Source: Leucobacter coleopterorum | GTDB lineage: Bacteria; Actinomycetota; Actinomycetes; Actinomycetales; Microbacteriaceae | Reading direction: 5' to 3' | DNA: 64,000 nt | Assembly (NCBI RefSeq): GCF_011382985.1 | Contig: NZ_CP049933.1 | Coordinates: 1,302,001 to 1,366,000, forward strand | Part shown: piece after piece, positions 59,177-64,000 of the stretch | Numbering within the stretch: the first letter of the stretch is position 1 | Layout: each line of letters starts with the position of its first letter | Notes under the pieces: model-generated | The model's database searches: none | Told to the model about the DNA's origin: nothing | What the model saw: only the letters and a program-made list of their open reading frames with translations | Made by a program: the position numbers and the translations under genes

Positions 59177-60652
59177 ATGCGCCACGCAAAGATCGTTGCA
59201 ACCTGGGGGCCCGCGGTCTCTAGCTACGACCACACACTCGACCTGATTCGGGCCGGTGTGAACGTGGCACGGCTGAATATGTCCCACGGTACCTACAACG
59301 TGCACGAGGGCATCTATCGCAATATTCGGCGCGCCGAGGCCGAGGTTGGCCGCCCCATCGCGGTGCTGGCCGACCTGCAAGGCCCCAAGATTCGCCTCGG
59401 CAAGTTCGAGGGTGGTCCGTACGAGCTTGAGGTTGGTGACGAGTTTGCGATCACTACACGCGACATCGTTGGAGGCCGTGAGATTTGCGGCACCACCCAC
59501 AAGGGCTTGCCCGGTGACGTGAACGTGGGGGATCCGCTGCTCGTTGATGACGGTAAGGTTGGGCTGCGCGCCCTTCGTGTGACTGAGGACACGGTCTACA
59601 CGGTCGTCGAGATTCCGGGGGCGGTGTCGAACAACAAAGGCATAAACCTGCCCGGTGTTGCGGTGAACGTGCCCGCGCTGTCGGAGAAAGACGAAGAAGA
59701 CTTGCGTTGGGCGATCAAACTTGGTGCTGACTACATCGCGCTCTCGTTTGTGCGTGACGCGGCCGATATTGTGCGCGTGCACGAGATCATGGATGAAGAG
59801 GGTGTGCGCCTTCCTGTCATTGCCAAAATCGAGAAGCCGCAAGCGGTTCAGCACCTCGAAGAGATCGTTGATGCCTTCGACGGCATCATGGTCGCCCGTG
59901 GTGATCTCGGCGTAGAGTTGCCGCTCGAGCAGGTTCCGCTCGTGCAGAACGAGGCGATCAAGCTTGCCCGTCAGAACGCAAAGCCGGTGATCGTTGCGAC
60001 CCAGGTGCTCGAATCGATGATCGAGAACCCCCGTCCCACACGTGCCGAGGCCTCCGATTGCGCAAACGCAATTCTTGACGGTGCCGACGCGGTCATGCTG
60101 TCGGGCGAAACCAGCGTTGGTGCTTACCCGGTTGAGGCCGTTGCCACAATGGCCCGGATCATCGAAGCGACCGAGGATCACGCGCTCGACCGCATCGAGC
60201 CCCTTGGCACGCCGCCCCGAACGCAGGGAGGGATCCTGACCCTTGCTGCGGCCGAGGTTGCAGAGTTTATTGGTGCTAAGTACATCTGCGTGTTCACGGA
60301 GTCCGGCGATACTGTGCGCCGTATGTCGCGGCTTCGTAAGCCCAAGCCGATTGTGGTGTTCACACCGGATCCCGAGACCCGTCGCCGTATGGAGCTCACC
60401 TGGGGGGCGCGCAGCTACCTGGTGGATCGTGTCGGCAGCACCGACGAGATGTACGTTCAGGTTGATCAGGTGATGCTTGATCACGACCGACTTGAGGTCG
60501 GCGATAAAGTTGTGATTATTGCCGGTTCCCCTCCCGGGGTCGTTGGTACGACCAACACCTTACGCATTCACCGTGTTGGCGAGGCGACTGGCCAACTGCC
60601 TGAAGCTGGGCCGCGTAAGCACGTTGTTGGCCGAGGCAAGGTGTTTGTCTAG
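59177..60652 (+). CDS. pyk: Pyruvate kinase
   Basis: The 491-aa enzyme makes pyruvate and ATP from PEP and ADP. It has KIVATWGPA, NVARLNMSHGTY, VLADLQGPKIRLG, the active-site segment VIAKIEKPQAVQHLEEI, MVARGDLGVELPLEQVP, and AVMLSGETSVGAYPVEAV. A C-terminal allosteric domain is present. ATG 59177 follows CAGGGAAG and lies 16 bases after lgt. Confidence 0.96.
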   Translation: MRHAKIVATWGPAVSSYDHTLDLIRAGVNVARLNMSHGTYNVHEGIYRNIRRAEAEVGRPIAVLADLQGPKIRLGKFEGGPYELEVGDEFAITTRDIVGGREICGTTHKGLPGDVNVGDPLLVDDGKVGLRALRVTEDTVYTVVEIPGAVSNNKGINLPGVAVNVPALSEKDEEDLRWAIKLGADYIALSFVRDAADIVRVHEIMDEEGVRLPVIAKIEKPQAVQHLEEIVDAFDGIMVARGDLGVELPLEQVPLVQNEAIKLARQNAKPVIVATQVLESMIENPRPTRAEASDCANAILDGADAVMLSGETSVGAYPVEAVATMARIIEATEDHALDRIEPLGTPPRTQGGILTLAAAEVAEFIGAKYICVFTESGDTVRRMSRLRKPKPIVVFTPDPETRRRMELTWGARSYLVDRVGSTDEMYVQVDQVMLDHDRLEVGDKVVIIAGSPPGVVGTTNTLRIHRVGEATGQLPEAGPRKHVVGRGKVFV

Positions 60653-62153
60653 CCCGCAGGCGACCAGCTATCGCTCGGATCCCTCCGTTCTCGGGGTGCT
60701 GCGTTCGCCTCGTCTGCTAACGCGGGAGGCTCTCGCGGGTCTGGTCGTTGGCCTTGCCCTGATCCCCGAGGCAATTGCTTTTTCCGTTATCGCGGGGGTT
60801 GATCCGAAGGTCGGGTTATTCTCGTCGTTCATCATGGCGGTCTCGATTGCCTTTTTGGGTGGTCGACCCGCGATGATTACGGCGGCGACGGGTGCGGTTG
60901 CCCTCGTTGTTGCGCCAATTGTGCCGACCTATGGGCTCGACTACCTGATTGCAACGATCATTCTCGCCGGGGTGTTTCAGATCCTGTTTGCGCTGTTGGG
61001 GGTCGCGAAACTCATGCGGTTCATTCCGCGAAGTGTGATGGTCGGGTTTGTGAACTCGCTTGCGATCCTGGTGTTTATCGCCCAGTTGCCGCACCTTATC
61101 GGAGTGCCCTGGCTCGTGTATCCGTTGGTGGGTGCAGGGATTCTCGTGATCATCTTTATGCCGAGGATCACGAGGGCGATCCCGGCTCCGCTCATATCTG
61201 TCATCGTGATTACTGCGACGGCAGTGGTGTTTTCGCTGAACGTGCCGACCGTCGGTGACCAGGGTGAGTTGCCGCACAGTTTGCCGGAGCTGTTCATGCC
61301 GCAGCTGCCGCTGAACTGGGAGACCCTCACGGTCATTGCGCCGTTCGCGTTTGCGGTCGCGATCGTGGGGCTGCTGGAGTCGTTGCTGACAGCGAAGCTG
61401 GTCGACGAGATTACAGATACCCACTCGAACAAAACGCGCGAGTCGTGGGCTCAGGGTGTCTCGAACGTGCTGTCGGGGTTTTTCGGCGGCATGGGCGGCT
61501 GCGCCGTTATTGGGCAGACCATGATGAACGTGAAGGTGTCAGGGGCGCGCAGCCGGGTCTCAACGTTTCTGGCGGGTGTGTTTTTGCTCGTGCTGGTCGT
61601 GGTGCTCGGCGATGTGGTGAGTGTGATCCCGATGGCGGCCCTTGTTGCCGTGATGATCATGGTGTCGGTCGCGGCTTTCGACTGGCACAGCATTGCACCG
61701 AGCACGCTCCGCCGCATGCCGAAGAGCGAAACTTTTGTGATGGTAACAACGGTGCTCGTCGTTGTGCTGACCCACAATCTCGCTATCGGTGTGATCGTTG
61801 GAGTGGTGGTGGCCTCTGTGCTGTTTGTACGTCGTGTCGCGCACTTCGTATCGGTGGAGCGCACGGTGAGTTCGGCATTTGGCGTAGAGACCGCGCACTA
61901 TTTTGTGACTGGGGAACTATTCTTTGCATCGAGCAACGACCTCACGACACTTTTCTCTTATGGCGAGGACCCCGAGCGTGTTGTGATCGACATGTCGCAG
62001 GCGCATGTCTGGGATGCGTCGACGATCGCCGCTCTCGACGCGATCACCACGAAGTACACTCATCGCGGCAAACGCGTCGAACTGTTGGGCATGGACGAGG
62101 CTGCAACCTCACTTCACACGCGACTCTCAGGTGGGTTTGGGGCCGAGAACTAG
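60645..62153 (+). CDS. SulP-family anion transporter with STAS domain
   Basis: From TTG 60645 the protein has 502 aa. It shows about ten to twelve hydrophobic helices, the SulP opening LVVGLALIPEAIAFSVIAGVDPKVGLFSSF, GGRPAMITAATGAVALV, and FGGMGGCAVIGQTMMNVKVSGARSR. A cytoplasmic STAS domain lies at about 420-500 (VVIDMSQAHVWDASTIAALD). It probably carries sulfate or bicarbonate; the Gly/Met-rich GGMGGCAVIGQ form is typical of short bacterial SulP proteins. The start overlaps pyk by 8 bases behind GAGGCAAGG. Confidence 0.9.
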   Translation: MSSPQATSYRSDPSVLGVLRSPRLLTREALAGLVVGLALIPEAIAFSVIAGVDPKVGLFSSFIMAVSIAFLGGRPAMITAATGAVALVVAPIVPTYGLDYLIATIILAGVFQILFALLGVAKLMRFIPRSVMVGFVNSLAILVFIAQLPHLIGVPWLVYPLVGAGILVIIFMPRITRAIPAPLISVIVITATAVVFSLNVPTVGDQGELPHSLPELFMPQLPLNWETLTVIAPFAFAVAIVGLLESLLTAKLVDEITDTHSNKTRESWAQGVSNVLSGFFGGMGGCAVIGQTMMNVKVSGARSRVSTFLAGVFLLVLVVVLGDVVSVIPMAALVAVMIMVSVAAFDWHSIAPSTLRRMPKSETFVMVTTVLVVVLTHNLAIGVIVGVVVASVLFVRRVAHFVSVERTVSSAFGVETAHYFVTGELFFASSNDLTTLFSYGEDPERVVIDMSQAHVWDASTIAALDAITTKYTHRGKRVELLGMDEAATSLHTRLSGGFGAEN

Positions 62154-62159
62154 CGCCTT

Positions 62160-62402
62160 CTACGCTTCTTCGTTGGGTGTTGGTGTCTCTTCACCTGTTG
62201 AAGTGTGGCGGATCAACTCGGGGTTGTCCATGCCGAATCGAGGATCCACGTCTTCGTCGTAGTGTTCTGTGGACCCGTCAAGAATCGGGTGCCTGAGTGT
62301 TTCGCCTCGCGGTGAGTGATGAACGGTACCGAGCCCGTTTGCGGCTTCGGTCTCGCTCTCACCGTGTGGAGCGTGGGCGTCGTGCGTTGGCTGAGACATC
62401 AT
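62160..62402 (-). CDS. Small acidic hypothetical protein
   Basis: This 80-aa soluble protein is rich in Glu, His, Thr and Pro (HDAHAPHGESETEAANG, STEHYDEDVDPRFGM), with no membrane helix or known domain. ATG 62402 follows GGAGGGTC, and the gene is convergent with the SulP gene, so it is probably real though its function is unknown. Confidence 0.6.
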   Translation of the reverse strand: MMSQPTHDAHAPHGESETEAANGLGTVHHSPRGETLRHPILDGSTEHYDEDVDPRFGMDNPELIRHTSTGEETPTPNEEA

Positions 62403-62510
62403 TGACCCTCCTTGGCTTGCGTGCTCCCATGCTAGAACGGTTCGCGCTTTAGCTCTAGTGCCTTGAAGGCACTGCCAGGAGAAGGTGACAGAACCTATGC
62501 CAATATCTTG

Positions 62511-62592
62511 TGCCGGATGAGGGACTCGAACCCTCACGTCTTTCGACAACGCATTTTGAGTGCGCCGCGTCTGCCAATTCCGCCAATCCGGC
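62511..62592 (-). tRNA. tRNA-Leu (anticodon CAA)
   Basis: Minus-strand 82-base tRNA: the acceptor stem GCCGGAT/ATCCGGC closes with discriminator A, the anticodon loop CTCAAAA gives CAA, a class II variable arm is present, and the T-loop is GGTTCGAGTCC. The CCA end is not encoded. Confidence 0.95.
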
Positions 62593-62723
62593 TTGCTATT
62601 TTGTTGTGTGCCATTCCGTTTCAAGCGGAACACCAGATCTACCTTAGCGTAGGTTTTGGTCCGAAGAATCTACGTTATTGATAAGTGCCGGGAATGTTGC
62701 AGACTCTCACCAGCCTGAGCCGG

Positions 62724-62729
62724 TAAGCT
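62724..62729 (+). promoter_or_regulatory. -10 hexamer of probable leaderless ANTAR regulator promoter
   Basis: TAAGCT is followed by seven bases and GTG 62737. Confidence 0.5.
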
Positions 62730-62736
62730 AAACGGC

Positions 62737-63345
62737 GTGAATGACCAAAGCACTGCCCCGAGCACCCCGCGTCGCGTTGTCGTTGCGGAGGACGAGTCCC
62801 TGATCCGCCTTGACATCGTTGAGACCCTTCGCGATAACGGATTCGATGTAGTTGGCGAGGCTGGTGACGGCGAAACCGCTGTGAAGCTGGTTGAAGAGCT
62901 GCGCCCCGACGTCGTTGTGATGGACGTGAAGATGCCTGTGCTTGACGGTATCTCTGCAGCCGAGCAGATCAACAAGACCCACATGGCCCCCGTGGTGTTG
63001 CTCACCGCTTTCAGCCAGCGTGAGCTTGTTGAGCGCGCCAGCGAGGCGGGTGCGCTTGCCTACGTGGTGAAGCCGTTCACTCCTGCTGATCTGATCCCCG
63101 CGATCGAGATCGCTCTCTCGCGTTTCCAGCAGATTGTCGCCCTTGAGAGTGAAGTCTCTGACCTCGCCGAGCGTTTCGAAACCCGAAAGCTGGTTGACCG
63201 CGCCAAGGGCATCTTGAACGACAAGATGGGTCTCAGTGAGCCTGAGGCGTTCCGCTGGATTCAGAAGGCATCGATGGACCGCCGCCTCACCATGCAGGAC
63301 GTGGCAAAGACCATCATTGATCAGCTTGGTGCCAAAAAAGACTAG
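62737..63345 (+). CDS. pdtaR: ANTAR-domain response regulator (PdtaR type)
   Basis: The 202-aa protein has an N-terminal receiver domain (VVVAEDESLIRLD, phospho-acceptor Asp in VVVMDVKMP near residue 68, LTAFSQRE, VVKPF) and a C-terminal ANTAR RNA-binding domain (LAERFETRKLVDRAKGILNDKMGLSEPEAFRWIQKASMDRRLTMQDVA). ANTAR proteins bind dual-hairpin RNAs to prevent termination. The partner histidine kinase PdtaS is not in the window. It ends at a terminator. Confidence 0.95.
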   Translation: MNDQSTAPSTPRRVVVAEDESLIRLDIVETLRDNGFDVVGEAGDGETAVKLVEELRPDVVVMDVKMPVLDGISAAEQINKTHMAPVVLLTAFSQRELVERASEAGALAYVVKPFTPADLIPAIEIALSRFQQIVALESEVSDLAERFETRKLVDRAKGILNDKMGLSEPEAFRWIQKASMDRRLTMQDVAKTIIDQLGAKKD

Positions 63346-63356
63346 TTGTTACACAG

Positions 63357-63397
63357 AGATGCCCGAAAGCCACCAAGGTTTTCGGGGCATCTGTATT
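63357..63397. terminator. Terminator between ANTAR regulator and thioesterase
   Basis: AGATGCCCGAAA (from 63357) pairs with TTTCGGGGCATCT (63380-63392) with one bulged C, followed by GTATTTT. It serves two convergent genes. Confidence 0.7.
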
Positions 63398-63411
63398 TTC
63401 AGAGCACGAAA

Positions 63412-63840
63412 TTAGCGTTTGAGCTTCTTGTAGTGGTTCGTGATCCTTACGGTTGAACAACGCCGCCCGTTCTCATCGCTCACAACGATCTCGTGGACCG
63501 CGACCGAGCGGCCACTGTGTATCGGCGTGCAGACGCCCGTGACAAGCCCTGAGGTTGCTGACCCCGTGTGGGTCGCGTTGATATCAACTCCGACCGCAAC
63601 ATATCCCTCGGGTGCCATTAGGTTTGCGTGCATTGAACCGAGCGACTCGCCGAGCACAACATACGCGCCGCCGTGGAGCAGCATGATGGGCTGTGTGTTT
63701 CCCTCAACCGGCATCGTTGCTACAGCACGCTCAGCCGTGAACTCAAGCATTTCGATGCCCATTTTTTCGGCCAAAGCGCCGAGGCCGCGCTCTCGAACGT
63801 AGGCGAGTGCATCAATGTTGACGGAGGAGGATTCGGTCAT
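63412..63840 (-). CDS. PaaI/YdiI-type hotdog thioesterase
   Basis: The 142-aa hotdog protein has GNTQPIMLLHGGAYVVLGESLGS with the catalytic region, VGVDINATHTGSATSGLVTGVC and GRSVAVHEIVVSDENGRRCS. It likely hydrolyses aryl- or polar acyl-CoAs, for example DHNA-CoA in menaquinone synthesis, but the substrate is not proven. ATG 63840 is divergent from polA. Confidence 0.88.
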   Translation of the reverse strand: MTESSSVNIDALAYVRERGLGALAEKMGIEMLEFTAERAVATMPVEGNTQPIMLLHGGAYVVLGESLGSMHANLMAPEGYVAVGVDINATHTGSATSGLVTGVCTPIHSGRSVAVHEIVVSDENGRRCSTVRITNHYKKLKR

Positions 63841-63891
63841 TTCAGCATCTTTCTCTGCGGGGCAACTGTGGTCGCGAGCAGCCCAGGCTTG

Positions 63892-63897
63892 TAGGCT
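63892..63897 (+). promoter_or_regulatory. -10 hexamer of probable leaderless polA promoter
   Basis: TAGGCT is followed by seven bases and GTG 63905. Confidence 0.5.
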
Positions 63898-63904
63898 TGT
63901 GTGC

Positions 63905-64000
63905 GTGTCGAATACGCCTCAGCCTACCCTCATGATCATTGATGGACACTCGTTGGCCTTCCGGGCCTTTTACGCGCTGCCCGTTGACAATTTCCAGACG
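63905..64000 (+). CDS. polA: DNA polymerase I, N-terminal fragment cut by window edge
   Basis: The 32 codons from GTG 63905 read SNTPQPTLMIIDGHSLAFRA then FYALPVDNFQT, the start of the 5'-3' exonuclease domain (LMIIDGHSLAFRAFYAL with the first metal-binding Asp). The rest lies beyond 64000. There is no ribosome site; the start is set by TAGGCT-N7-GTG. Confidence 0.9.
   Translation, partial: MSNTPQPTLMIIDGHSLAFRAFYALPVDNFQT

Noticed and set aside
58931..60484. Long open frame of 517 codons on the minus strand
   Set aside because: It is antisense to pyk and lgt, has no recognisable domain, and reflects codon bias of the high-GC pyk gene.
61445..62296. 283-codon plus-strand frame inside the SulP gene
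   Set aside because: The overlapping SulP frame has clear transmembrane and STAS features; this one has a Cys/Arg-rich non-protein-like composition.

Overview
The window comes from a high-G+C Gram-positive actinobacterium, most likely of the order Micrococcales and probably the family Microbacteriaceae. The gene order is diagnostic: mraZ-rsmH-ftsL-ftsI-murE-murF-mraY-murD-ftsW-murG-murC-ftsQ-ftsZ, then a ylmE-type gene, sepF, a yggT-type gene, divIVA/wag31, lspA, rluD and dnaE. SepF, Wag31, DUF3040, an Rv2175c-type DNA-binding protein, a helicase-degenerate PriA and a PdtaR-type ANTAR regulator are all actinobacterial hallmarks. Many start codons sit only 6-7 bases after a TAnnnT -10 hexamer, which points to common leaderless transcription.

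Layout. 1-2.6 kb: a Ser/Thr kinase running off the left edge, an Rv2175c-like gene, a polyprenyl diphosphate synthase and a DUF3040 protein, closed by a strong terminator. 2.7-22.3 kb: the division and cell-wall cluster, headed by a MraZ-type operator of GTGGAG boxes. 22.3-24.9 kb: a divergent glycosyltransferase/acyltransferase pair between rluD and dnaE. 25-36.3 kb: dnaE, nadE, msrA, an SSB paralogue, a lipoprotein, ettA, thioesterases, and an ECF-like sigma factor with a membrane partner. 36.3-44.6 kb: rpoZ, metK, priA, fmt and rsmB, interrupted by a convergent solo trpB under its own Trp leader-peptide attenuator. 44.6-49.3 kb: an accessory block with an MFS exporter, a TcaA-like surface protein, a degraded GAP-family gene, glutamate decarboxylase and a LapA-like protein. 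49.6-58 kb: rpe, hisE, hisG, hisF, hisI, trpE, two small membrane proteins, trpC, trpB and trpA. 58-64 kb: lgt, pyk, a SulP transporter, tRNA-Leu(CAA), the ANTAR regulator, a hotdog thioesterase and the start of polA.

Two points dominate. First, about twenty genes, including essential ones (ftsI, murG, ftsQ, dnaE, polyprenyl synthase, nadE), are each broken by a frameshift. Nearly every break is repaired by adding one base to a short homopolymer, usually G or C. This is most simply read as systematic consensus error, so I give full-length extents and mark each break. Second, the extra trpB has a compact classical attenuator: a 10-residue leader with tandem Trp codons, three mutually exclusive hairpins and a T-tract, driven by an apparently leaderless promoter.

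Functionally, the window links peptidoglycan precursor synthesis (murC-murG, mraY), septum assembly (ftsL, ftsI, ftsW, ftsQ, ftsZ, sepF), polar growth (divIVA), lipoprotein maturation (lspA, lgt), and His and Trp biosynthesis.
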